The notes below the pieces were generated by a model that searched no databases, was not told where the DNA came from, and saw only the letters and a program-made list of their open reading frames with translations. From an uncultured Bacteroidales bacterium (GTDB lineage Bacteria > Bacteroidota > Bacteroidia > Bacteroidales > P3), in assembly GCA_900318175.1 (NCBI GenBank), contig ONJQ01000007.1, forward strand, positions 62,001 through 126,000: 64,000 nucleotides of DNA. The letters are read 5' to 3'. Made by a program: the position numbers and the translations under genes. This document shows, one piece after another, positions 16,695 to 25,540 of this stretch; the stretch's first letter is position 1; every line of letters starts with the position of its first letter.

Positions 16695-17887
16695 AAATTA
16701 CCTTCTATCATTAATGAATTGGAAAAGAATTGTTTATTATCATACTTTGAATAAAAGCCTTTGATGAGTGCTCTGTAAATATCTCTTGCTTCACAAGTGA
16801 GAACAAGCGACGCAAGTATGATACCTCCGCTCATCAGCAAACTTCCTTTAATGAACAAAATGTAAAACGCCCAGCAAGACAATATTTCAAAAATAAAAAG
16901 GAACACAATGGATACGATGTTTGCCTCTCTTATAAATGTCTGAAATACCGAGTTGGGATGTGCTTTGGATATTTGATAAAAGATGTCAACAGCAACCTCA
17001 AGTAGGTAACAAAGCAAGAATGCAATAATCCAGCATATTATATCCGGAACGTGACGTATTTGTTGATGTTCCAACACGGTTAGCAGTGAATATGCTTGTA
17101 TTTTAGCCCCTGACATTTTCCCAAGTGGAGTATTGTGCATGTCTCGTTCCTCATTCATCGTTCCAATAATAACAACACTTCCTGCTAGGACATCTCGGTT
17201 TTCCTCAATCTGTTCATGGGGAATTACCCTAAAATCCACATCGCGGTAGTTAATAAGCAAGTCTTCACCATAATTGGTATCGTTGTACACATCGGTCATT
17301 TCTGCTATCTTGACAGGGAAGGAGGTTTGTTTTTGACCTTTATACAAACGGTGTGTGCTTAATCTTCTGATATTACTTCCCATCATATCGTCAGTAACAT
17401 TGGTGTAGGCTTCGGTAATTCCACATTTCTCGGCACAATATGAACGCACAATACCTTGGAAAGAATTGTTGACGCCACTATAGTCTGTAAGTTTGTTGGC
17501 GAAGACTGTAGGAGACCTCAGGTGTAATAGCGTTTGCTCTAACAGTTCATTCCCAATACTGTCATCTTTTTCTCCTTCAAAAATCAAGTCTACCCCTATG
17601 CACATGGGATTACATTCATCTACCTCCTGTATCAACTCTGCGATATCACCGCGATCATAGAGTTCCGTCATATCCACTATAGTGATAATATTACATTCTT
17701 CAGGTTCGTCGGTGTGTTCTATCTCAAAAAACATATCTGTAATAGAAAAATTCTCCAACGCCTGTGATACAGGATTGAGAAAGCCAATATTTACAACCAT
17801 TACACTGAGGATGGCGAGTAGTGCAAATCCAAATAAAGTGATTATCACATGATCCCGATGGAAAAAATATCGAATAAACTTTTTCAT
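16691..17887 (-). CDS. CHASE2-domain membrane protein
   Basis: 398 residues. One N-terminal membrane helix (residues 12-35) is followed by a large periplasmic domain with CHASE2 features: residues 66-72 NIITIVD, then ECNPMCIGVDLIFEG, then VLAGSVVIIGTMNEERDMHNTPLGKMSGAKIQAYSL. The last part contains the P-G/HGVxIQA-like segment that ends CHASE2 domains. Three membrane helices close the protein (about 281-300, 323-345, 349-367). CHASE2 is an extracytoplasmic sensor domain usually joined to kinases, cyclases or CHAT proteases. Here no cytoplasmic output domain is fused, so signalling probably goes to the neighbouring CHAT protein. Confidence 0.75.
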   Translation of the reverse strand: MKKFIRYFFHRDHVIITLFGFALLAILSVMVVNIGFLNPVSQALENFSITDMFFEIEHTDEPEECNIITIVDMTELYDRGDIAELIQEVDECNPMCIGVDLIFEGEKDDSIGNELLEQTLLHLRSPTVFANKLTDYSGVNNSFQGIVRSYCAEKCGITEAYTNVTDDMMGSNIRRLSTHRLYKGQKQTSFPVKIAEMTDVYNDTNYGEDLLINYRDVDFRVIPHEQIEENRDVLAGSVVIIGTMNEERDMHNTPLGKMSGAKIQAYSLLTVLEHQQIRHVPDIICWIIAFLLCYLLEVAVDIFYQISKAHPNSVFQTFIREANIVSIVFLFIFEILSCWAFYILFIKGSLLMSGGIILASLVLTCEARDIYRALIKGFYSKYDNKQFFSNSLMIEGNL

Positions 17888-17898
17888 ATCGCTATGTT

Positions 17899-20196
17899 TT
17901 ATTGGTCTAACGCATCCAAAAGCACAAATGCCGCCCAGAATTCAGGTCGGTCGTAGATTCCATTGTTGTAGGACCTCAAGGCTAACTGTGCATTTGCCAA
18001 TGCTTCACGTTTTGTTTGACCGGAGTATAAGTTTTTGTACATTTCTGTCATCAGAATTCTAGTTGCATCGTCATTCACTTTCCATAAACTCATTACAAGG
18101 CTGTTTGCCCCTGATAGCTTAAAACTTCTTTGAAGTCCAAAAACGCCCTCACTTGCATCAATATCACCCAAACCGCTCTGACAGGCGGACAATACAATCA
18201 AATCCACTTCATTCAAATTGAGCCCGGCAATTTCATAAGCGTATAATATGCCATCATTGCCTGATGTTTTCCCTTCTTTCTTACGGAGGGTGTTGTTTGC
18301 TCCTGCAAGAATAAGGCCACTTCGGGTCAATCGTTTGTCGTCTTTTGCATAATGGGCATTCCCCTTGATGACAGAATAATTCATATCGCGAAAATCACGG
18401 TCCATTCTAAAATATTGGTCAGAGCCTTTTTTTGTGTAGTAGAAGCCATGTGTGGCGACATGGATAATTCCTATATTTGTTCCAGAAAGGCGCTTGAAAG
18501 CAGATTCTTTTGCGTTGTCGCCAGTATAAAGGTCTGCTGCAATATTGGAATCAACTAATAATTTCGAGATGGCATCAACCTCTTTTTTCGTTCCCGGCAA
18601 ATACGAGAACCCGCTTGCAACAGAACCTCCACGTAATCCATCCAACTGAAGTGAGTCGAAAGAAACCGTCCGGATGCTGTCATGGGATTCTTGTTGAAAA
18701 GACAATGTATCATTCGAAGGAAGCAAATCAAAGTTTGCACCGCCAAAGAGCGCCGCTTTGCGTAACGTGCGTACCCTATGAATGACAAGTTCTTTGGTTG
18801 ATGAGAGTCTGAAGGTGTTGTATTTATTACAGAAGTTTATGCCCATATCATCAGGTAGATATTCTATACCTGTGTTAAAGAAAGCTCCTGTCGGTGAGAA
18901 ATATACATTTTCCACCCCATCCAACTCCTTTTCCATAGCACCCCAAACATTATCGTACAACTCATTACTTGTGTATATTCCACTAGATTGCATGGTCAAA
19001 GTCTTAGTGACGTCATCAATTTTTGTCAAATGCGGTGCAGCATACCCTTTCTTGATGGACAATGCGGCATATTTCACAGTACCATTATTCTGCGGGATGG
19101 TAATAAATTCAATGGCAATATCATGGTCGCCTATTCGTTCTTGAACATCACGCCAGCCGATACGGAAATCAGTTCTATAGTCATATTTATGTTCTTTTTG
19201 GTGCCTCAAAAGAATATCCGACAAGGTCTCCATCTCAACATTTTCTTCCAGCGAACGATTTTTCTTTGACTTCAGTTGCTTATACTGATCAAACAACTTA
19301 ATTAAAGCCTTATCGTTGCTGGTCAATATAATCTCTGACGATTTATTTTCTGCCGCCAGCAATACCCCTTTGCTAAACAGTGCAGCATCATAGGCGTAGG
19401 AAGCAAGCGGACTTGAGTAGTGTTCGTAAACAAAAGTCGGAAGGTATAAGTAGAAGAAACCACCCTTCTTTCCCCAATAGACAGCTCTGTCTGCGGCTTT
19501 CGACAATGAAAATTGTCTCAGCAGAGGCTCTCTGGCGTTCTCATAACAATCAGGCAGTATCTGCTCCAACTCTGGCCATTTCTTGTTAAGATAATAGTAG
19601 TAGGCCAATGCAATACGGTATTCAGGAATGTTTTCCTGATCATGGGAAATGCATTCTTTCTCACACTCAATAGCCCGTTGTATATTGGCCATACCATAGT
19701 AAGATACAGCCATGTAATGTAATAGCAGTGATTGCATGCCGGGGATGGAATGGATTGTTTCCGTCCACTTAAGAGTTTCTTGCAGCAGGTCTATTGACCT
19801 CTGATATTGCCCTATGCTTGAATAGTACACGCCAATCTCATATTGTGCGCGTACATAACGTGCCGAGCCTGGACGGATATGGGACTTGATGGCTAACAGC
19901 TTAGCCTCTACCTGTTCCACCATATATAGGTCTTGCCGTTCATGGTAAATTCTCCCAAGCAATGCCAGAGACCGGACATGACCCAAGCCACCTTCGGCAT
20001 CATTTTGTTTCAGTATGTCAATGCTATTTTCCAATACATGCTCAGCCTCGTTGTATTTCTTTTCTTCATACAACACACAAGCCTTGTCATACAATTGTGA
20101 CCACCTTCTCTCTAAGCGGTCCGATGACAGTGGCTGTGCAAAACAGGCAAACACGGGAGCAATCAGCATCGCCACATATATCACGATTCGTCTCAT
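17899..20196 (-). CDS. TPR-CHAT caspase-like protease, exported
   Basis: 765 residues from the ATG at 20196, which overlaps the preceding stop as ATGA; the frame upstream would overlap the LRR gene. MRRIVIYVAMLIAPVFACFA is a signal peptide. Residues 25-300 are tetratricopeptide repeats (YEEKKYNEAEHVLENSI, YSSIGQYQRSIDLLQETL). The C-terminal 250 residues are a CHAT domain with the full caspase-like dyad: His583 in IHVATHGFYY and Cys672 in LSACQSGLGD, followed by GVFGLQRSFKLSGANSLVMSL. CHAT proteases cleave partner proteins after activation. An exported CHAT protein beside a CHASE2 sensor and LRR surface proteins suggests an extracytoplasmic signalling or self-destruction system. Confidence 0.88.
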   Translation of the reverse strand: MRRIVIYVAMLIAPVFACFAQPLSSDRLERRWSQLYDKACVLYEEKKYNEAEHVLENSIDILKQNDAEGGLGHVRSLALLGRIYHERQDLYMVEQVEAKLLAIKSHIRPGSARYVRAQYEIGVYYSSIGQYQRSIDLLQETLKWTETIHSIPGMQSLLLHYMAVSYYGMANIQRAIECEKECISHDQENIPEYRIALAYYYYLNKKWPELEQILPDCYENAREPLLRQFSLSKAADRAVYWGKKGGFFYLYLPTFVYEHYSSPLASYAYDAALFSKGVLLAAENKSSEIILTSNDKALIKLFDQYKQLKSKKNRSLEENVEMETLSDILLRHQKEHKYDYRTDFRIGWRDVQERIGDHDIAIEFITIPQNNGTVKYAALSIKKGYAAPHLTKIDDVTKTLTMQSSGIYTSNELYDNVWGAMEKELDGVENVYFSPTGAFFNTGIEYLPDDMGINFCNKYNTFRLSSTKELVIHRVRTLRKAALFGGANFDLLPSNDTLSFQQESHDSIRTVSFDSLQLDGLRGGSVASGFSYLPGTKKEVDAISKLLVDSNIAADLYTGDNAKESAFKRLSGTNIGIIHVATHGFYYTKKGSDQYFRMDRDFRDMNYSVIKGNAHYAKDDKRLTRSGLILAGANNTLRKKEGKTSGNDGILYAYEIAGLNLNEVDLIVLSACQSGLGDIDASEGVFGLQRSFKLSGANSLVMSLWKVNDDATRILMTEMYKNLYSGQTKREALANAQLALRSYNNGIYDRPEFWAAFVLLDALDQ

Positions 20197-22439
20197 GGAA
20201 ATACCAGATTTTTCTTGTATGCTTTCAGTGCCGCACATTCAGCATACTTTGCATCTTTAAGATGAATCTTGAGTTGGCTATTAGAACCAAATATACCACC
20301 GAAGGAACCCTTAGTGGTCCATTCGCACGGATTTCCATCAATCTCAACATCTATTAGTCCCTTACACGCGAAAGCAGCTCCACCGATTTCTTCCACCCCG
20401 CATGGTATTTTCAGCGATTCGATTCCGCAGCGGTAGAAGGCACCCGCACCGATTACCTTTAGCCCTTTGGAAAGAGTAACGGAAGTAAGTCCCGAGCAAC
20501 CATCGAAAACCTCCTCGCCCCAAGTGGTAACATTTGAGGGAATTGTGACTGAAGTCAATGATGTGCACCAACGGAATGCCCATCGTTCAATGGTTGTGAC
20601 ACTAGCGGGCAAGACAATAGTTTTTAAGTTTCTGCATCCTAGGAATGCCCTATCCCCAATACTAGTGACTCCTTGGTTGAGGATGACAGACGTGAGGCTT
20701 GTACAATCGCTGAATGCAAGGAAGCCTATATGAGTGACACTGCCAGGAATGACAATTGAGGTTAATCCTTTGCAATCGTGAAAAGCACGTCCTTCGATTC
20801 TCTTTAGCCCTTGAGGAAACACTATTTTCTTGATTTCACTGTTCCAGAACAAGTCTTTAGGAATCGTCTCCATAAAATCTGGGAGTTTTATTTCAGTAAT
20901 TCCTGTACCTTTGAAAGCCCCTTCCCCAATCCCAAAAGTACCTACACTGGCAGGGATGTCTATACTTGTAACTTTTTTGTGGTCCACAAAAGTACCGGCT
21001 GCTATACCTGCGACAATATATTTCTCTGGATAAGGTCCCCCTACGATCTCTATCACTTCTGGAATCTTTACACGCCCTGCACATTTCTGACTTAATTCTA
21101 TCGATCCAAAATCGCCTAATTGTGACCAATCTCTAATTTGTGACCATTCTACAAAAAAAGAACCGTTTGTTACTACCACTATGCCGTATTCTTCGTCTTT
21201 TATCGGGTAGGAGATAAGGTGATAAACCAAATCTTTTACTTTTATTAAATGCACATTTGCCCCAAACTCCACATCACCAGAGAAATAATCAACGGTGATT
21301 TTATTCTTTGTGTTTATGGCTTTTTCGAGTTTCGATACCACTCTGTCATACTCTTTACCCTCTGGAATACTCAAAGACACAACACAAGAGTCATCTATTC
21401 TAAATTTATTTTGTCGTTGTTCTTGTCTAGGATTACTTTCTACGGACTCTAACTTGGTCACGAAAGCCCATTGCGATACAGAGGTATTGGACGACACGAT
21501 GAGTGTATCCAGACGACAATGAGCAAATGCGTTATCCTCAATAGATGCAAGATTTTGAGGCAGAGTGACTCTGCGAAGCATCGATTTCGAAAAACACCCT
21601 TCTTTTATCTCTTTTATTGATGGAGGGATGACTATCTCAACAATGCCTGCCTTTTGGAATGCTTCAGGACCAATTTCCCGAATGCCGTCGGGAAGATTGA
21701 AGCTGCGCAGACGTCCGCAGGAAAAGAATGCCTTTCTTCCAATGCTCTTTAGTCCATTACCAACCTTTACTATCGCCAGTCTGACACAATAGTAAAATGC
21801 TTCATTCCCTATTGCCTTTAATGTATTTGGTAATTGTAAGGTCTCCAAACTGATACAAGCATGGAATGCCCCATTTCCAATGGACGTTAACCCCTCGTGG
21901 AAAACAACACTTTTGAGATTCACACAATTATAAAAAGCATTCTTTCCAATCACTTTAACCGTGGAGGGAATATCAATGGAATCAATTTTCGATTGCTCAA
22001 AAACACTTTCACCAATTAATTTTAGATTTCCCATCGGCAATTCTACTTGAACAACCGAAGATAAGAAAAAAGCGCTGTCGCCAATAGTCTCAATAGATGG
22101 TGGAAGTTTCACCGACTTGAGGTACTTCGTTTGGGCAAAAGCACTGTTATCAACACCTACAACCTTGTATTTGTCAGCATACTGGTCTTCAGCTTCCTTC
22201 ACCACATTGGGTATCACAATGTCACCCTCGTATTCGCCATACTCAATTTGACAAACAGAAACAGTACCTGTGGTCATTGTACCGTCTGGCTCTTGGATTA
22301 CACGATAATTGATACCATCTACTTCAAATGTACGCATTTGAGCATGAATGGTGTTTGTGCCCAAATACAATAAAAAGAGCATAAAGCAGAAGACAAATAT
22401 GCTTTTTTTCCTCATGAGTTTCTTTTTGTCATTAATCAT
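20193..22439 (-). CDS. Large BspA-type leucine-rich repeat exported protein
   Basis: 748 residues; an ATG eight codons later (22415) gives an equally good signal peptide ending THAQ-like at HAQ. Residues 35-90 repeat the N-terminal domain of the 15.3 kb paralogue (FEVDGINYRVIQEPDG). Two arrays of BspA-type repeats follow (about 90-320 and 470-720), for example AFYNCVNLKSVVFHEGLTSI. They are separated by a non-repeat insertion of about 130 residues that contains a second copy of the DGINYRVI-like domain start. LRR surfaces of this type bind proteins. It is coupled to the CHAT gene by an ATGA overlap, which suggests that it is the recognition part of the system. Confidence 0.85.
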   Translation of the reverse strand: MINDKKKLMRKKSIFVFCFMLFLLYLGTNTIHAQMRTFEVDGINYRVIQEPDGTMTTGTVSVCQIEYGEYEGDIVIPNVVKEAEDQYADKYKVVGVDNSAFAQTKYLKSVKLPPSIETIGDSAFFLSSVVQVELPMGNLKLIGESVFEQSKIDSIDIPSTVKVIGKNAFYNCVNLKSVVFHEGLTSIGNGAFHACISLETLQLPNTLKAIGNEAFYYCVRLAIVKVGNGLKSIGRKAFFSCGRLRSFNLPDGIREIGPEAFQKAGIVEIVIPPSIKEIKEGCFSKSMLRRVTLPQNLASIEDNAFAHCRLDTLIVSSNTSVSQWAFVTKLESVESNPRQEQRQNKFRIDDSCVVSLSIPEGKEYDRVVSKLEKAINTKNKITVDYFSGDVEFGANVHLIKVKDLVYHLISYPIKDEEYGIVVVTNGSFFVEWSQIRDWSQLGDFGSIELSQKCAGRVKIPEVIEIVGGPYPEKYIVAGIAAGTFVDHKKVTSIDIPASVGTFGIGEGAFKGTGITEIKLPDFMETIPKDLFWNSEIKKIVFPQGLKRIEGRAFHDCKGLTSIVIPGSVTHIGFLAFSDCTSLTSVILNQGVTSIGDRAFLGCRNLKTIVLPASVTTIERWAFRWCTSLTSVTIPSNVTTWGEEVFDGCSGLTSVTLSKGLKVIGAGAFYRCGIESLKIPCGVEEIGGAAFACKGLIDVEIDGNPCEWTTKGSFGGIFGSNSQLKIHLKDAKYAECAALKAYKKNLVFP

Positions 22440-22451
22440 GGATAATCAAAA

Positions 22452-22961
22452 CTATAATTCTTTTCCGCAGTTAGAGCAGAATCTGGCATTCCCGTTCACC
22501 TTGTTGCCACAATTTGTACAAAATGACGTACTTTGTTCCGAGGTGTCATAAGAGTAAGATGTCCTATTTTTTTCCATGATAACCTTTTCTGCTATTGCAA
22601 TGGCCTTGTCATCCAGCTGAGATTGCTGAACCATCCCCCATATCTGCGGAATTAGCACTGGCCAAAAGAAGAACATCGTGATAGCGGTAGGAATGGCTTG
22701 TTGACCGAAAATACCCACCCCAGCATTAATATGGATGGCATTGCCCTGCGGTGTCAGAGTGACCTTTAAGGCAGACTTCATGCCAAGTACTGCTTTAAAG
22801 ACATTGCCTTTGGCAAGAGAGATGTCGTACACCCCACCAGCATAGCTGTCGCTTTTGGCGGTGAATCCTTCCATCTGGAAATTTCTAACGATATGGTCTG
22901 CAATTTCAGGTATCAATGCAGGGTCACCGTTCAGAACCTTTGAAGTAGAAAATGTTGCCAT
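22452..22961 (-). CDS. Zinc-ribbon protein with a hydrophobic central segment
   Basis: 169 residues. The N-terminal 85 residues form an alpha/beta domain (ALIPEIADHIVRNFQMEGF, then VYDISLAKGNVFKAVLGM). Residues 95-115 are hydrophobic (AIPTAITMFFFWPVLIPQIW), compatible with one membrane span or hairpin. The C-terminus is a zinc ribbon, FCTNCGNKVNGNARFCSNCG. The same ribbon type ends the next upstream gene product, so the two probably work at the same place. No enzymatic motif is present. Confidence 0.65.
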   Translation of the reverse strand: MATFSTSKVLNGDPALIPEIADHIVRNFQMEGFTAKSDSYAGGVYDISLAKGNVFKAVLGMKSALKVTLTPQGNAIHINAGVGIFGQQAIPTAITMFFFWPVLIPQIWGMVQQSQLDDKAIAIAEKVIMEKNRTSYSYDTSEQSTSFCTNCGNKVNGNARFCSNCGKEL

Positions 22962-22974
22962 AGTGTATTGTTTG

Positions 22975-23874
22975 TTATTTTAACTTTGCTCCACAACTTC
23001 TACAAAAAGCCCAATCCTCACTGATGGCAGCACCACACATCGGACAGGTTTTACCGTCAGTCAGTTGTTGCATTTGTGATTGAAGTTTTAAATAATGGGC
23101 ACCTCCAGACCATCTTCTCACCTCGTATGCCCTCACTGGACCATACGGGTGGGTTAAATCCGTATTTGAAATGTATCTGACTACCTTCGATACCCCAGAG
23201 CCATGTTTCATTTTCTCATAGTCTGCTCCTTGGGTGGCCCATTCATCAAGATTCATATTCTTCAGTATGATAGGAGGAATGCCATCCAGTTTTGCCAATA
23301 CGCGAATCATCGTCTCGGGCGAAGACACGACACATGCCACACGGTCGGCCGACAATTCGGATGCTCTGCTCCACCCAAGCAATGCCTGCTTGATAGGAAT
23401 CATGGCTGCATTGCCAATGGAACCTAAGATTGAGTCCATCAACGAATCCCCCAAGTCAAAAATGGCGTTAGCAAGCATGGAGTAAAGGACATGGTGGCAG
23501 AGTATATGACCGCACTCGTGAGCCAACACTGCATCCAGTTCTTCTTCTTGGAAGCGGCGTATCAACCCAAGCGTCACCACAATGTATGTACGTGTATTGC
23601 CAGAAGTCCATGCGTTTGGTATGGGGCTCATCTGAAGGTACAACTCAGGGATAGGCATCTGCAATTTGCGACAGACAGCTATAAGTCTGCAATAAATCTC
23701 AGGCATCTGACGTTCGTTGATTCTCACGTTGGAGGAGATATTTCTGCTCCAATCCATTTCCTCATAGCCGTACTGCATCACCTTTTCCAACAAGGTGGGC
23801 AAAGCAGGGATGCTCTTTAGATTATTCAGTGCCGAGGCATCATCGGGGTGGATGAAATCTTGAATGTTTATCAT
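22975..23874 (-). CDS. M48-family metallopeptidase with C-terminal zinc ribbon
   Basis: 299 residues. The zinc-protease motif is HECGH (119-123) in LDAVLAHECGHILCHH, with the third ligand expected in SELSADRVACVV (about residues 172-183), where E-L-S-A-D-R is the usual M48 consensus. No transmembrane helices like those of HtpX are obvious, so it may be cytoplasmic. A C-terminal zinc ribbon (CPMCGAAISEDWAFCRSCGAK) is fused. M48 enzymes usually degrade misfolded or membrane proteins. It overlaps the upstream small gene by ATGA and precedes a second zinc-ribbon gene by 13 bases. Confidence 0.85.
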   Translation of the reverse strand: MINIQDFIHPDDASALNNLKSIPALPTLLEKVMQYGYEEMDWSRNISSNVRINERQMPEIYCRLIAVCRKLQMPIPELYLQMSPIPNAWTSGNTRTYIVVTLGLIRRFQEEELDAVLAHECGHILCHHVLYSMLANAIFDLGDSLMDSILGSIGNAAMIPIKQALLGWSRASELSADRVACVVSSPETMIRVLAKLDGIPPIILKNMNLDEWATQGADYEKMKHGSGVSKVVRYISNTDLTHPYGPVRAYEVRRWSGGAHYLKLQSQMQQLTDGKTCPMCGAAISEDWAFCRSCGAKLK

Positions 23875-24089
23875 GCTAATCCTTTATAATTAAAATCGCC
23901 AGCACTACAGCACAACCGTCTGATATCGCACTGGTAAATTCTCATGTACGCGTCAGCAACAGCACCAATCCCTTGTGTAAAAGGCGTAGGCGCATGGTAT
24001 GGCAACGTAACCGTCACCATCATCGCGGGAGTAATAACCTGCCCGTTAGAACTCCTTGTACGTTTTGGCCAAACTTGAAAGACTCTCAT
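23871..24089 (-). CDS. Small protein leading the M48/CHAT operon
   Basis: 72 residues. The stop overlaps the M48 start (ATGA, 23871-23874) and the ATG at 24089 is the first in the transcript that begins near 24377. The sequence has a mixed composition with TLPYHAPTPFTQGIGAVADA and two adjacent cysteines near the end (RRLCCSAGDFNYKG). No family was recognised. Coupling to the peptidase gene supports it; a short regulatory peptide or peptidase substrate is possible. Confidence 0.5.
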   Translation of the reverse strand: MRVFQVWPKRTRSSNGQVITPAMMVTVTLPYHAPTPFTQGIGAVADAYMRIYQCDIRRLCCSAGDFNYKGLA

Positions 24090-24099
24090 TCATTATAGA

Positions 24100-24383
24100 T
24101 GCCTTGAGTCCTCAGTAGGGCGTTAAATAAATATAGGAAAAGCATAGAACTCGTGTTGTCTGTTTTACGAAGTTGAGGCATAGCCAAACGCCATTCCAGA
24201 ATAAAACTGAGAAGAACTTCATCCTATGCTTAACGATACGCAGAGGCGGTAAGCCAATACATACTCGAAAAAGCAAAAGGCATCGGTATCTTGTCCTCTG
24301 GATATTATTTGGCGAAATTTCAACTTCGGACAGTACAAATGCTTTCCGCATTGCTCGACATTTCTCTTGTCGATTTTCGGGTG
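24100..24383 (-). ncRNA. Structured RNA/leader candidate, copy B
   Basis: Read on the minus strand downstream of the TATATTTG element. It shares ordered sequence blocks with 11095-11345 (see there), including the strongest block GGCGTTTGGC-ATGCCT and the 3' block ending ACACGA before a T-rich tract. Possible outer stem GCATAG/CTATGC and inner stem GAAGTT/AACTTC enclose the central part. A 107-codon frame crosses it but lacks protein-like features. It forms the leader of the M48/CHAT operon. Confidence 0.45.
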
Positions 24384-24391
24384 CAAATATA
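24384..24391 (-). promoter_or_regulatory. -7 element TATATTTG for the M48/CHAT operon
   Basis: Matches TAnnTTTG on the minus strand about 295 bases before the first gene of the operon. The -33 part is not clear. 24392-24590 otherwise holds no gene. Confidence 0.5.
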
Positions 24392-24594
24392 CGCATTTTT
24401 TTTGATACATGATGCCTTTTAGGATAAAGTTCCATTCAATTATAAGGAAACCAACAATTTGAAAAATGGGCAAATTGTAATTGTATCTAATCAGGTTGCT
24501 GATTCTCTGTGGTTATAATGGATTATTTTGATGGACGATTGATAAGTAGTCCTTCTTGAAAAGCATATGATGGTGGATCACAAAAGAAAAAAAA

Positions 24595-24616
24595 GGAGTG
24601 CCGACTATGGCACTCC
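24595..24616 (-). terminator. Strong intrinsic terminator
   Basis: GGAGTGCC (24595-24602) and GGCACTCC (24609-24616) with a six-base loop, followed on the minus strand by a run of T with one C. It ends the small operon 24630-25708. Confidence 0.85.
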
Positions 24617-24629
24617 TCAGTCTTTGCAA

Positions 24630-24722
24630 TCACTTTTTGATGCGTTTCTTGATGTTCTTTACCTTCAGCTTTAATATTTCAAATATCACTCTATAGACAA
24701 AATAAGGTTCATTCAGTATCAT
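24630..24722 (-). CDS. 30-residue basic peptide coupled to the YubB-like gene
   Basis: The ATG at 24722 overlaps the stop of the preceding gene (ATGA) and the frame closes 14 bases before the terminator. The peptide starts MILNEPYFVYRVIFEILKLK and ends VKNIKKRIKK: an amphipathic first half and a strongly basic tail. Its position inside the transcript and the overlap argue for translation. No function can be given. Confidence 0.5.
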   Translation of the reverse strand: MILNEPYFVYRVIFEILKLKVKNIKKRIKK

Positions 24723-25309
24723 GGCTCATCCTCCTCTATAACAGTGAATTTATTGAAGCTGTAGAAAGCATCCTCGTTCACTACCAGCTCCTTCTCCTCC
24801 AGTTCATCAAGGGCGGATGTGATATCCTCTTCGGTTTGGACATCCTTACCTGTCAGACCCTTCACATACTCTGCTGCCGATTCAAGCGTGTTAAAGTATT
24901 CAATGCCGTCAGTGAAATCGAGAATGTACCGCTCAGGGAAATAGTCACCTTCCTTATCGTTAGTCACATAGTAGATATTCCCTGGTTCTTCTGCACTATA
25001 GACAATGTGGATATTGGGAAACTTGGACTTGATAAACTTCCTCCATTCCCCCAATTCACTCCATGCACTCGTGACGGAAATGCAAAGTGTGGTTCCAGAA
25101 AACTCATAGCTGTCAACCTCTCCCCGGCAATAGACCTCATTCCAGTCTCCTCCCAGAAGCGAGACCAGACACCCGCACCATAGCTTACCAAATCCATTTT
25201 CTACTAGCGGTTTGTCAAGGGAATTAAGATAGTCGAGCTTTTCCTTCAACTCCACCAGCTCACCCTTGTTCCCATAGCATCTGTAGTCCGTACAGCACCA
25301 GTTAGGCAT
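24719..25309 (-). CDS. YubB-like ferredoxin-fold protein (DUF1281 type)
   Basis: 196 residues. The ATG at 25309 is preceded by a near-perfect Shine-Dalgarno (AAGGAGGTGATT), which is rare in this phylum and decides the start. The N-terminus MPNWCCTDYRCYGNKGEL is the hallmark of the YubB/DUF1281 proteins found on plasmids and phages; later aromatic residues (CISVTSAWSE) fit their ferredoxin-like fold. The C-terminal 50 residues (EDITSALDELEEKELV) are acidic. Function of the family is unknown. Confidence 0.7.
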   Translation of the reverse strand: MPNWCCTDYRCYGNKGELVELKEKLDYLNSLDKPLVENGFGKLWCGCLVSLLGGDWNEVYCRGEVDSYEFSGTTLCISVTSAWSELGEWRKFIKSKFPNIHIVYSAEEPGNIYYVTNDKEGDYFPERYILDFTDGIEYFNTLESAAEYVKGLTGKDVQTEEDITSALDELEEKELVVNEDAFYSFNKFTVIEEDEP

Positions 25310-25529
25310 AATCACCTCCTTTCATGTTGTAGGTTCTTTCGCTGAGGGTTTCGAGGGTCATCCATTCACAGTCTTTCAATCGGACCTGGTACTTCTCCTC
25401 AATGTGTTCCCTGATAAACTCCTCAAAGTCATCATAGGTTTCGCTGAGTCTCTTCTCTTCTTCGGTGAGCTTAATCTTTACAATCTCGCCCACACAATAA
25501 TTAAGCAGGATTAAATAGTTCGGTTCCAT
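25302..25529 (-). CDS. Small acidic hypothetical protein
   Basis: 75 residues (MEPNYLILLNYCVGEIVKIK, then EEEKRLSETYDDFEEFI). It overlaps the YubB-like start by eight bases. It is helical and acidic with no motif I recognise. The tail contains the Shine-Dalgarno of the next gene (codons for KGG). It is part of the 25708-to-24630 operon of small element genes. Confidence 0.6.
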   Translation of the reverse strand: MEPNYLILLNYCVGEIVKIKLTEEEKRLSETYDDFEEFIREHIEEKYQVRLKDCEWMTLETLSERTYNMKGGDYA

Positions 25530-25540
25530 TTTGTTGTTGT

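Noticed and set aside
24112-24435. 107-codon minus frame in the leader of the M48/CHAT operon
   Set aside because: It begins upstream of the -7 element and has no protein-like pattern; the shared blocks with 11.1 kb are better explained as RNA. A shorter internal peptide is not excluded.
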